Below the pieces are notes generated by a model. The model did not search any database and was not told the DNA's origin. It worked only from the letters and a program-made list of their open reading frames with translations. Below are positions 10,108 through 20,485 of a stretch of 64,000 bases of DNA, in pieces. The stretch comes from Hydrangea macrophylla (taxonomy: Eukaryota > Streptophyta > Magnoliopsida > Cornales > Hydrangeaceae): assembly GCA_033977485.1 (NCBI GenBank), contig CM066995.1, positions 48,111,162-48,175,161 on the forward strand, read 5' to 3'. The position numbers and the translations under genes were made by a program. Each line of letters begins with the position of its first letter. Positions within the stretch are counted from its first letter, which is position 1.

Positions 10108-11376
10108 ATGAATCAGGAAACTTTGGAAGCCAAGGTCACTGAATTAATAAATCAACAGTCAGATCGGCTGACTCAAGTCCTGAAATTTATGGAAGAGTTC
10201 CGACAACAGCAACCACAGTACCCACCTAGGTTCCCACCACCACAAGGGTTCATGCCACCACCACCGCCTAGATTTGGACCGCCTCCCGAGAACAATGGGG
10301 AAGAAGAACGATTTCAAGAGGTCCCGCCGCCTGTATATGAGAAAAAGCTCCAAGAGAAAATGGACAAGGTCGACAAGCTTGAGAACATACTAAGGAAGAG
10401 TAAGGGAGTCGACGATTACATGTTAGATCTGGAAGGATTGTTTGAGCCCAACAAGGTGAGGCTACCCGAGAACTTCAAGATGCCTGAAATCGACCGTTTT
10501 GATGGAACTGGAAATCCGAAGAGCCACGTGAAGTTTTGTATGAGTATTTTCCAGTCAATGGACTGCACCCATGAGCACATAGCTATGCTGTTCCCTCAAA
10601 CCCTCCAGAAAGCCGCACTATCCTGGTTCCTAACCCTTGAAACTTCCAAAACCCGAGTTTGGGAAGATGTTGCTAGAACTTTCATTGATCACTACTCCTA
10701 CAACCAAGAGCTTGATGTCACCATCCGAGATCTGGAAACTACCAGGCAGAATTTTAATGAGTCCTTCGCTGCATTCTTGAGCAGATGGAGGAAAGTAGCC
10801 CAAATGATCCACAGGCCTGTTGAGAAAGAGCAAGTACGTATGCTGGTCAAGAACCTGCAACCAGTATACCATGAAAAACTATTCTACCAGTCCATCTCAA
10901 CATTTGAAGAGTTGTTTGAGGTTGGGACTAGAATCGAGGATGCTATCTGTGAAGGCAAGATCAATGGAGCTGGGTCACTGAAAAAGGAGAAGAGACCCCA
11001 TACCTTTGGTGAAGATCAAGAGAGCTTAGATGTCAATGCCTTAAGCCCATCATCAAGCCAAAATGAATGCAGTAAGAGGCACAAGAAGGGAAACCAAAGA
11101 GTCTTCACACCACTTGACATGAGCTTATCCTCCGCTCTCAATCACCTTGTTCAAAAGGGCCACCTTGTACCTTTGGAGCCCAGTAAGCCTCCTAATCACC
11201 CACCTCCTGGGTACAATGAAACCAAGTATTGTGATTACCACCAAGACCAAGGCCATGAGACCGACAACTGTAAGAGGCTCCGTCACTCAATTCAGGATCT
11301 CTTAGATGATGCGTCGCACCCCAATCCAATTCACTACCTCGGTCTGGACCAACCCATGACCTATCCATTTCAATGA
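10108..11376 (+). CDS. gag: gag of element A (Tat type)
   Basis: 422 residues from ATG 10108 to TGA 11374-11376. It would form the capsid of cytoplasmic virus-like particles and bind the element RNA. In order: an N-terminal coiled-coil-like part, a Pro-rich stretch (about residues 35-75), the capsid/retrotrans_gag region (about 125-280, with DGTGNP, ALSWF and FIDHYSYNQ motifs) and a zinc-knuckle-like C-X2-H-X4-H-X4-C at about 375-388. The knuckle has His at the second metal position, as in B. The frame is intact, while this copy has no pol behind it: after the stop the sequence resembles the post-pol region of B. An open TTG-started frame extends 15 codons upstream, but ATG 10108 is the first ATG. 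Confidence 0.9.
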   Translation: MNQETLEAKVTELINQQSDRLTQVLKFMEEFRQQQPQYPPRFPPPQGFMPPPPPRFGPPPENNGEEERFQEVPPPVYEKKLQEKMDKVDKLENILRKSKGVDDYMLDLEGLFEPNKVRLPENFKMPEIDRFDGTGNPKSHVKFCMSIFQSMDCTHEHIAMLFPQTLQKAALSWFLTLETSKTRVWEDVARTFIDHYSYNQELDVTIRDLETTRQNFNESFAAFLSRWRKVAQMIHRPVEKEQVRMLVKNLQPVYHEKLFYQSISTFEELFEVGTRIEDAICEGKINGAGSLKKEKRPHTFGEDQESLDVNALSPSSSQNECSKRHKKGNQRVFTPLDMSLSSALNHLVQKGHLVPLEPSKPPNHPPPGYNETKYCDYHQDQGHETDNCKRLRHSIQDLLDDASHPNPIHYLGLDQPMTYPFQ

Positions 11377-12511
11377 TCCCCTTCGCTAAGGACCATGAAT
11401 GTTGAACCTGTGCCAGTGAAGCGATGGTGTTTGGGACTTTTTGAGGATGCTCTTTAAAAAAAAAAAAAAATAAGTGAGTCACTGTGACATTCCATTTGAG
11501 ACCGGGTCGAGTCCAGTCGAGTCTGTTGTGTGTTTGCCTATTTCAAGTTTAGTCTTGTGATCGAGTCTGTCTGTCACCGAGTTGTTAATGAGTCTGTAAT
11601 CCTTCTCTACTGATGGAATGAAGTCTCATTTTGCCTAATCTGATGTGCCTAGTCATAGATGCATGAATCACTAGACTGAAGTGTCACTTTTCAAATTACC
11701 ATGGATATTACTCTGGTAATAATTTTTCTACGACAAAACAAAAAGAATCCTGAAAGGTTAAAATCGATTTCACGCTGACACTGATGAAGAGCTGGAATTG
11801 AATAGTCTTACTTTAAGAATATAAAGATTCTCTTGCCTCAATCTTGAAAAGAGATGCTTGGAACTGACTTGGGGCTTGCCCAACACCCTTTCCACCATTT
11901 CTACCATTTCAAAGCCTTGGGCCCAACCCAATTGATAGCCATGCGAACCTGTGCAGACTTGGTCCTTGATGGTAGCCAAACATTTCAATGAGTTTCATCT
12001 CCACTTTCAAAAAAAAAAAAAAAAGAAAAAAAGAAAAGCTCGCTAGGTTGAAAACCCGAAAGGGGACCCAGGCAAAAGTTAGAGCTGAAAAAGGTGTTGA
12101 TTTCCAAAATCTGACCCTAGCCAGTCAAAATGTTTGAGAAAATTTTGATGAAACAAATAAGAGAATCATACGCTTCAAGATACATCTTAAGAACGTGGCA
12201 AGATCACATTTCAAAAGGCACGGAATGACCACAAATAAATTCCGAGAGCTGACATGCACATTCTGGAATTCTGAGATTGCGATTGAAGGATCTTGCAAGA
12301 ATCAACTACATGAAAAGCAAAAATTGACTGGCAAGGCAAAAGTGAAAAGGATCAATCCTCAAAACAAAAGAAAAAGAAAAAGAAAAGAAAGGGAGATTGA
12401 AACTGAATATTTTTTATTCAAAGCTACCACAAGTGGCTCAAGTTTGAACTTCTTTGACGATTGGTTTGAAAAACCCTCATACCTCAAACCCCTTATTTCA
12501 AGCCTTGCCTT

Positions 12512-12860
12512 GAACTACGCTCGACCTGATTCCCACTCGGGGATACGTAGGCAACCACATCGGTTCGGTCAACACCATCATAATCAAACCAATTTCCTTC
12601 AAGCCTTGCCTTGAACTACGCTCGACCTGATTCCCACTCGGGGATACGTAGGCAACCACATCGGTTCGGTCAACACCATCATAATCAAACCAATTTCCTT
12701 CAAGCCTTGCCTTGAACTACGCTCGACCTGATTCCCACTCGGGGATACGTAGGCAACCTTATCGGTTCGGTCACCCCACCTACCCAAAAATCAACCCGCT
12801 TCTTCCCAACCATGCCCGAACTACGTTGGACCTGATCCCCACTTGGGGGTACGTAGGCAG
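12512..12860 (+). repeat. 101-bp tandem repeats with the GAACTAC/GATTCC motif
   Basis: Units begin at 12512, 12613 and 12714 (101 bp apart, almost identical) and 12818 (diverged). Each has GAACTACGyT, GACCTGATTCCCA, GGGGATACGTAGGC in that order. The part TCCCACTCGGGGA can fold into a short stem. Confidence 0.85.
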
Positions 12861-13073
12861 ACTTTCAAAAAAGAAAAAAAGAAGGATGGCTCGCTAGGTC
12901 GAAAATCCGAAAGTACGCCTAGGCAAAAATTAGAGTTAAATCCAAGGTGAGCAATAACAAAAGAGAGAAAAGAGCTTGCTAGGTCACCTCACTGGTGCCT
13001 AGGCAAAAGTTAGGAGCACTTGAGAGATTAAAGTCACGGTCCTTGCCTCAAGCCAGAGATCACCTTCCACACT

Positions 13074-13280
13074 AGGGGCAAACTTCGACTACCCGCCTCG
13101 TTTGCCTGACTTTTACTAAGCTACCCTTCATACAAGGGGCAAACTTCGGTCACCTACCTCGTTTGCCCAAAACCTCCAATGAACCTTCCTCCAAACTAGG
13201 GGCAAACTTCGGTCATTTACCTCGTTTGCCTATCGATCCCACTTCATGCCCTTCAAACTAGGGGCAAACTTCGTTTGCCA
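13074..13280 (+). repeat. PPT-like AGGGGCAAAC repeats with facing GTTTGCC
   Basis: Four units: AGGGGCAAAC near 13074, 13135, 13198 and 13260, each followed within 3-20 bases by GTTTGCC (13100, 13161, 13224, 13273). The GGCAAAC and GTTTGCC parts can pair. The first part is nearly the same as the true polypurine tract at 36961-36974. Confidence 0.75.
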
Positions 13281-13705
13281 CCCAATCCCTATAAGCCTTC
13301 AAGTCACAAGCATTGTCTTGAACAGATGGAAATGGAGCATCTTTTATTCCATAAGCTAAGGCACTAATTCAAAGCACATCTTAGGAGAAACAAAGAAATT
13401 GATTAGATCAGTAGGGAGGAATTTTTAAAAATAAGATTCACCATCAAAGTGATGCCACGTTAAGGTGAGAAGTAAACACAAAAGAGAAATGGTACATCAT
13501 TTATGACAAGAGCACATTAAGTTTTGGCAAGTCGAGCTTGTTTCGTTTCAGTGTCGAATGTGTCACCCTCGCGTGTCGGTATCTGTCAGTTTTGAGTCTG
13601 TCATAGTCTTTTTCAGGAAAAGAGTCGGTCGTAGTCTCAAATGTGTAAGTCAATTGTGACGAATAATTAATTTTTCAAATCAAGTTATAAAGAGAATTCC
13701 AATGA

Positions 13706-13710
13706 CAATG
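13706..13710. repeat. Left target site duplication of element B (CAATG)
   Basis: CAATG directly before TGTAGACACCC; repeated directly after the 3' LTR at 34628-34632. Confidence 0.93.
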
Positions 13711-14271
13711 TGTAGACACCCAATTTTGACCACACTGATAGGATTTAGGGTGGACAACGTCTTGGAGGATTCGATGATGAAAAGTACCCCATGGAAGGTA
13801 CTGGATTCCACACAATCAGAAGATCGGACTTCGGAAAGTGACTTCAAGCTCAGAAAAGCCCTTTTCCATGGATAAATCCCGGTTTTGTCAAAATCATCTC
13901 TCAGAATTCATATTCTCTCAGGGTTATATGAACATTAAGTGTTCTAAACGCAGTATTCTAGGTATCCAGAGATTCAATTTTAAAGAAAAGTTCGAAATCG
14001 ACGCACATTTGAAAGCAATTTTGGAAAAGACGTCATTTGATTTCAAAAAGACGACGAAAGTTCCGGAGGACTTCCGGACTTCAATTGGACTTCAATTCTC
14101 ATTATAAAACCTCTGGAAATATTTTTATACTGAAATTCAACCTGACAGCTTTCCAACGGTACGTAAACGGACGATTTCGGACACCAAAAAGCATTTTTAC
14201 AAAAATCTGGAAAAGCAGTGCACGTGATTTTTGAAACAGGGTTTGTGGGTGACCAGAGGAGCAAGAATAGT

Positions 14272-14322
14272 AAGTGGCGGTTTTGGGTATGGGGGTGGCG
14301 GGTCCCACCATAACCGCCACTT
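14272..14322 (+). promoter_or_regulatory. U3 hairpin module of element B
   Basis: AAGTGGCGGTT and AACCGCCACTT face each other around a G-rich loop that contains its own GGTGG/CCACC pair. The preceding bases GAATAGTAAGTGGCGGTT (14265-14282) differ by one base from the sequence upstream of the antisense gene (28882-28857 region). Also at 31697-31747. It lies about 175-230 bp before the TATA box at 14497. Confidence 0.6.
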
Positions 14323-14496
14323 CCATTTGTGTCCTCCACGGAGCTTTTTGAGTTCCAGACCCTTCTAGAAGCTTCCCACTGCGAGGAAATTGCCTGGAAA
14401 TTGCGTTTAGGCTCCGAAATGGCCATTTTAACCCTCTTTTAAGCTCTAAAAATCCTGTTTTAACCCTGAAACTTAAGAGCTAAGTCTTCAAAACTC

Positions 14497-14503
14497 TATA
14501 TAA
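14497..14503 (+). promoter_or_regulatory. TATA box of element B LTR
   Basis: TATATAA in CTCTATATAAGATC; copy at 31922-31928. It gives U3 of about 0.8 kb and a start site near 14530. Confidence 0.6.
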
Positions 14504-16906
14504 GATCTCATATATCTCATATGGGATCACATCTTAACACACTAGACACTTGGAAGAGATACACTTGAATATACTTGGAGATACAAACACACATAGAAGC
14601 ACATACAAGAGAGATAAGTATACTTTGAATATACTTTCAATTTAGGTGAATTCTAGAGAGAGAAAATTATGAATTGAATTTAGATTAACTTAGGCTAATT
14701 AGACCACAATTTGAACATCAATTGCCTCCCTCAACTTCCATGGATGAGTGCTTGAAGAACACTTGAATAACACTTGAAGAAGAAGATCTTCAAATCAATT
14801 TTGGTCTTGTAATTGAGAATCCTCCAAGAGGTAAACACTATAGTTCATCTCTAATTCCTACTTTGTATATATAGATCTATAAGATTTGGATCTAACTTAG
14901 TTCTATTTCTACTTATTAGAACACTCATCTTCTTCCTCTCATGTTCTTCACACACTCACATAGTTAGATCCAAATCTCTTTGATTTTTATTGATAATTTA
15001 CAATTAGAGATTGTTTTTCACTTTGATTTTCAATTTTGGTTTCATTCTTCAATTTTAGTTTAGATTCATGCATACATGATTATATATATATACATATATC
15101 TATTTTGAATTCCATGATGGTTTGGAAATATGATCTATGAGAAGGATGATTTCTATGTTCATACCTATCTCTTGATTATTCCTATTACCTAGAATTCCTA
15201 TTGAATTTCATCTCCAACATGATATTTATAAGTCCCTTTGATCCTTGATCTAAAAGTTCTTCATAGAACTTGAAGGCTAAATTGATTGGGAATCATGATA
15301 ATTAAGTTGATCTATGAGTTTGATCTCTCTAATAAGCTTCAACTATCACTAAAATGTCTTCCTCACACTTTAAAATGAACTAGATAAAAATTCAGCAAAG
15401 CAGATTGGTTTTGTCCATTAGATTTGGTCCATCAAAACCCATAGTTTGATGGATTTCAAATTTTCTGGGTAAACTTTGATGAATTAGCTTTCATCCGGTC
15501 CGTTTTGAGAGCTTTTAGGATTCATATACTATTTTTAGAAATTGTTGAGAAATCGGTTGACAGATTTGAACATCGTCTCTTTGTGCTTGAATTTCAGAAA
15601 ATCTATAATAGTTATCGACGTTCCGCTTTTTGGGGATGATTCCTAACTCATATATCTATATGCCGATGTAAAATCGTGAGCATACGATCGAGTTAGGATC
15701 GTTTTCTAAGCGTTTAAAGTTGATACAACTATTCTGGAATTTTCTAAGTTTAATTACAAATATGATTATGTATACAAAATGGTCATACCTTGATCACTCA
15801 ACAACAATTGATGAATAAAACTTGGTTTAGAAATCACCTAGGATAAATGGATGAGAGATCAAAAGCTTAAATCAACTTGGTTAACATGATTCATGAACTT
15901 CTATTATACTTCTATTATGTTTTGCATTCATTTGTCAAATGATACCAAATTTCCAGAATAACAGAGTCTGTTTAAAACACTTTTTCAGAAACCTTGTGAT
16001 TACAGAATGTCCATGGGTTTATTTTTATCATATACTACAATGAAATAGCTTTCTTTTGACACCAAATAGAGCTTCATATGATTTTTGTAGATTTAATTAT
16101 GATTTTTTCAAGAACAGTGGACAGTCCTGATCCACTGTTCCCAAAACATTTATTTCTCAAACAATAAAATTGATATTGAGGTCCCACTTTTTGGAGAAGT
16201 TCCCTAAGACATGTATCTAACTTTCTGTAAAAGGGTTTTTATCCAGCTCATGTTTAAGACCTCTTTTGATAGGATTCATTAGAGGTTGCTGAATCTGGAA
16301 ATTTGATTGATGACATGTTTTCTTTGTTTATCATGCATATCATTTGTTTGCTTGTATTTTTGCAATTCTTTGGGTATTCTTTGGTGTCTTAGTGCAGAGA
16401 ATTAAGTGCCTCGGACCCGGACTTCGATTTGTGGTTTGCCTCGTCTACATGTGGCTTAGTGCCCATGTATCATGTACTATCTCTATCCTTTCTCTTAAGA
16501 TTTTTTTTAGGTTTACAACTTTGATTTCAACGACACATTTCCTTTAGGATAAGTCTCCGTTTATATGATTATTTGTTAGAGACATCTTATCTAGGATTGT
16601 TGCATGATTGCATTGCACGTTTACATTCTTTTTGCTTTCGCGACTCCGCTTGAGTCAACCAATGTAAGTCTTCTCGTTCCCTTTACATATCATGACATGT
16701 TTACTTTATTTGCATCGGTCCCGGGCGGGACTAGCCACTGTGAGTATACTTCTCCCTTGTATTGCATGAGCATCCGCTTTCTACTTGATTTAGTCTCTTG
16801 AAATGATTTTCATTAGATGTTTCTTTTTGCCATGTATATATCTATCTAGTATGTTTGAGGAAACAACATCTATTATGAATTAATAACAAGGATATTTGAA
16901 TCAAGG

Positions 16907-16922
16907 CCTACCATTCGGTAGG
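16907..16922 (+). other. Conserved LTR stem-loop of element B
   Basis: CCTACC-ATTC-GGTAGG, 6-bp stem, placed between AAGG and GAGGGGGTGCTTTAGTC. Copy at 34332-34347. It is homologous in position to the stem of A but with different base pairs. Confidence 0.7.
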
Positions 16923-17205
16923 GCGAGGAGGGGGTGCTTTAGTCCTGCTTGGGCTCCTTCCCCTCTCGTACCAAGACCCCCGAACCTTGTTTCTGGTAAT
17001 GAAGGGCGAGTAACCTTATTCAATTTTGGGCGAGTCAAGCTTGGGTTTCCTAATTCCCGATAAAAATTAGGTGGCGACTCTTTGTCTCTAGGATCGCGTG
17101 AGGAAGTCCTAGTTTTCCCTGAAGTGTGCTCCTTGGGATCCGTCCCGGGACACTATCGAGGGAGAGCGCCAGGACCTCCTCCTCCATTCGCGACGGTCCA
17201 CAATC

Positions 17206-17223
17206 TGGCGACTCTGCTGGGGA
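17206..17223 (+). other. Primer binding site of element B (Tat/Ogre type)
   Basis: TGGCGACTCTGCTGGGGA, 3 bases after the LTR end; identical to A. Confidence 0.85.
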
Positions 17224-18729
17224 TTTGAACATGAAACCGATGGTTTCTTGTTCTTCGAGGGTTTGACTTGAGCCAAAGAATATCCTTGTTATTAATTCAA
17301 TAATCATGTTGTTTCTGCCTGCATTTGCACTTGCATTGTTCTTTCACCGCGACTGCTTGAGATCATTGCCTTGAAGATAGAGGGCCCTCTTTCCTCTATT
17401 TGTCAAGAGTTTTGGTAGCATGTAGTCACCGTTAGCCTTGTACCGCGTGCGGTATATAGAGCCCATGTGTGAACGGCACGCCCTCGGGGAGGCGGTCAAC
17501 CACACCGTTGAGCTTGCTAATGGACCCTTTATGAGACTAAAACCCGGCCTTTGCATATAGTTTCTATAGAACCCTTCAATTAGGATCTTGATTATCATCT
17601 TTGATTAGGACAATGTGATGAATTATTTGCGCTTGCCCGTAAGGGATTATGTGGATGATGAGGACGTGTATGCGAAGGCATCATCAAACCTTGTATGGTG
17701 GATTCCTCTAGGATAGTATGGTCTTTATCCGAACATCCAATCATTATTTGAGGACAATTTTGAAAATTTTTGAAATTATAAGCACTTCTTTGAAAAACCC
17801 CAAGTCTTTCGAAAATTCCAAGAATATCCCTTTTGAAAATTTGCTTTGAGATTCACTTTCACAAAATCTTTCCAAAATTCTCCTTAGATTTTAGAGAATT
17901 TCAAAATTCCTATTTCCAGAAATCATGATCACACTTTGATGATTCAATTTCAAATTCTCCTAGATTTTAGAGAATTTCAAAAAAAAAAATTTTACTTTGG
18001 TCTTCAAGAAATCATGATGATTCAATTTCAAAATCTTCCTCTCAGATCTTAGAATTTCAAAATTCCCACCTCAATTTTTAAGAATCATGATTTCTCACCA
18101 CAAGCATTGATGGTTCAAAAATTCTTTTGAAAATTACAAAACTCCCCATCTCTTTCAAAGATTTTCATGAAAAATTTCAATTTTCAAACCTGAACCATCA
18201 AGAATTTCAAAACTCAAAATCCTTGGATAATGATTGGATTAGTAGGGTGATTAGCATACTCAAGGAATCCTATGTGCTTATGTGTTGATGTGCTAGGTCT
18301 AAGCTAGATTAAGGTGCATTGCATTTAGATTAGATTGCATTTCATCTGCATTGCATGCACTACACGAGCATTGCATATACGACTCACGAGTGCGACGCCT
18401 CTAATATACTTTTAAAAAAGAAAAGTTTTGTTTTCCTCAGAATTTTGAAAGCTTGAAAAGATTTCTTTGATTTTAAGAAAAATGTTTTTGAAAAAGGAAA
18501 TGATTTTCCATTTATGATTTCCATCTTTGTAAATCCACCTTCTTATATCATTCTTTGAAAAATTCTTTTGCAATAAAGATACCTGATTATTTTGAAAATC
18601 CCTAAATAAACCAGATAAGAAAAGATAGGACCGAAAAGTTGTACTCCTTTCTGGGTCAGAGCTCCGAACATCCGTTTGATCAGATCAGGGTTAGAAGAAG
18701 GAACAGCCGAGTCGACTAGGGTTGAAGAT
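17224..18729 (+). other. Leader of element B
   Basis: No gene; in particular I see no Ogre-type ORF1 ahead of gag. Between about 17740 and 18240 it is rich in repeated GAATTTCAAAAT and AATCATGAT-like words. The final 100 bases share CTGGGTCAGA with the region before gag of A. Confidence 0.75.
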
Positions 18730-20485
18730 ATGACATACGAAGCGGATATGGAAGCCAGATTGGCCGCAATGCAAGCTGCCTTGGATCAGAGCAGGGAGCA
18801 GAATCGAGAACAACTAGCCACTATGATGAGAATGATTGAGCAGCTAACTAATCCACCACCACCACCTCCAGAGCATCATGAAGAAGAAGATTTTGGGGAG
18901 ACAGTTCAACCAAAGGTTCAGCTAGATCAGGAAATTCAGGACAAGTTGGCCAAGATCGACAAACTAGAGAGTGTGATCAGAAAGAGCAAAGGGGTGGATG
19001 AGTATTTGTTCGATGTTGAAGGGTTGTGTGACGCTCCAAAAAACCAAACTCCCAGAGAAGTTTAAGATGCCGCATATTGAATTTTTCAATGGAACTGGAA
19101 ATCCGAAGAGCTATCTGAGGCTTTATGTAGGAACTTTGCAGCCTATGGGCATTGAATCTGACCTCTTCGCTCTATTGTTTCCAAGAGTTTTGAGTGGAGC
19201 AGCACTTTCATGGTACTTGACGTTGGAACCAGCCATAACCAGAGATTGGGAGGCATTGGCCAAAGCTTTCGTGGCTCAATATTCATATAACCAGTTGTTT
19301 GATGTAACTGCAAGAGATCTAGAAACCACCCGACAAGAGTATAGGGAATCCTTCGCAGGTTTCCTTACTCGTTGGAGAGCTAAAGCTGCTCAAATGACTA
19401 GCAGGCCAGCGGAAAAAGATCAGGTCCGAATGATCATCAAGAATCTACAGCCCGAATACTTGGAAAGGCTAGAATTTCAGTCCATTGTGAGTTTCGAACA
19501 GCTGTTTGATGTGGGAACTTTGATAGAAGATGCCATTAGAGATGGAAAGATCAAGAAAGAAAGCACGAGCAATCGATACAGAAAGACAGAAAGGCCAGTC
19601 TATCATCAGTCTGCTGACGTCAACACACTATCTCCTCAGCCTTTTCAGAAAGAGCGTCGAAGTATGGCTAATGCAAGAGGAAGTCAAAATCAGAAACAGT
19701 CGAGAGAGAAAAGAGAATTTTCCGACTTGGGGATGCCACTAAGCACCGCACTTGAAAGAATGATAGAAAAAGGGTACTTGCAGAAATTGGAACCTAAACC
19801 AGAGCCAAATCCACTTCCACCGGGTTTCAAAACAGAGTTCTTTTGTGACTTTCATCAAGGCCGTGGACATAGCACAGATAGATGCTGGAGACTTCGCCAT
19901 GAAATTGAAGACTTGATTGAAAAAGGGGTCATCTCCCCTCCTCCCTCTCAGCAAAATGTTCAGAAGAATCCTCTCCCTAATCATAAGGGGAACATGCCAA
20001 ATGTTAACTTTGTAGAAGAAGGATCTCAGATTTATAACCCAAAGATCTACATCACATCCTCGAATCAACCAGCTATGGATGTTCAACTTCCGGAAGACGC
20101 TGCAATTTGCATCTTGAGGAATATGGAAGAGGAAGAATGGGTCGAAGAAGCACTGGCTTTTGAAGAAGAAATAGCCAACGGAAATCTTACAATTGAATGG
20201 TGGGATCCCAATGCCATCACCGACGACTCGATCTGGTATGAGGAAGAAAAGCCCATAGAAGCAGTCACCGAGAAACAAAGCACTGAGCCGATAGAAGAAT
20301 TGCTAAAGCCTGTCGAGAACCTTGAAATCAAAGATGACGATCTTATTGCAATGATGGAAGAAGAAGAAGATTGGTGGTATGATGATGAGGATGATTCCGT
20401 TAATAATACCATAATCCCCGATGATTCTGTTTGGAAAATCACTGTTGGCACCGAAAAGTTAGCCAAAGAACTTGAGTCTATCTAG
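18730..20485 (+). CDS. gag: gag of element B, one +1 frameshift at A6
   Basis: Start chosen at ATG 18730 (MTYEADMEAR); an upstream TTG-started frame is open from 18676. A coiled-coil-like N-terminus and Pro run are followed by the capsid region (FNGTGNPKSY, ALSWYLTLEP, AQYSYNQ) and a C-X2-H-X4-H-X4-C knuckle near 19843-19884. The C-terminal third is strongly acidic (many Glu, Asp, Trp). At 19038-19043 six A's shift the frame by one; with five A's the frame matches A's gag, giving about 584 residues. This is probably a one-base insertion or a consensus error. The frame ends in TAG 20483-20485, and the same frame continues into pol. Confidence 0.85.
20483..20485 (+). promoter_or_regulatory. Amber codon between gag and pol in the same frame
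   Basis: TAG followed by ATCACC. Frame 18998 (gag) and frame 20507 (pol) are the same, and no other stop lies between them, so read-through of one codon would yield Gag-Pol. The next bases do not match the CARYYA context known to favour amber read-through in plants, so read-through is not proven. Confidence 0.55.

Larger units (their letters stand above)
11377..13705 (+). other. Post-gag region of element A, up to the insertion of B
   Basis: No gene. It contains A/T runs, three near-identical 101-bp units starting GAACTACG at 12512, 12613 and 12714 with a diverged fourth at 12818, and four AGGGGCAAAC...GTTTGCC inverted pairs at about 13074-13280. Matching motifs lie after pol in B (25631-25932), so A seems to have lost the whole pro-pol segment between gag and this 3' region. 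Confidence 0.75.
13711..17202 (+). repeat. 5' LTR of element B
   Basis: 3492 bp, TGTAGACACCCA...GACGGTCCACA. Contains an 11-bp inverted repeat AAGTGGCGGTT/AACCGCCACTT (14272-14282 and 14312-14322), TATATAA at 14497-14503, the conserved stem-loop at 16907-16922 and a PBS-like TGGCGACTCT at 17072-17081. Short open frames within it recur identically in the other LTR and are not genes. Confidence 0.95.

Noticed and set aside
13838..16801. Short open frames in the LTRs of B (also at 31263-34226) and of A
   Set aside because: Identical between LTR pairs because the LTRs are young; no domain or conservation supports coding.
17224..18729. Ogre-type ORF1 ahead of gag in B
   Set aside because: Looked for and not found; all frames are closed by stops.
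19038..19044. AAAAAAC, a classic -1 ribosomal slippery heptamer, in register with the first gag frame of B
   Set aside because: A -1 shift there leads into the wrong frame; the frame that continues gag is +1. A one-base insertion explains it better.
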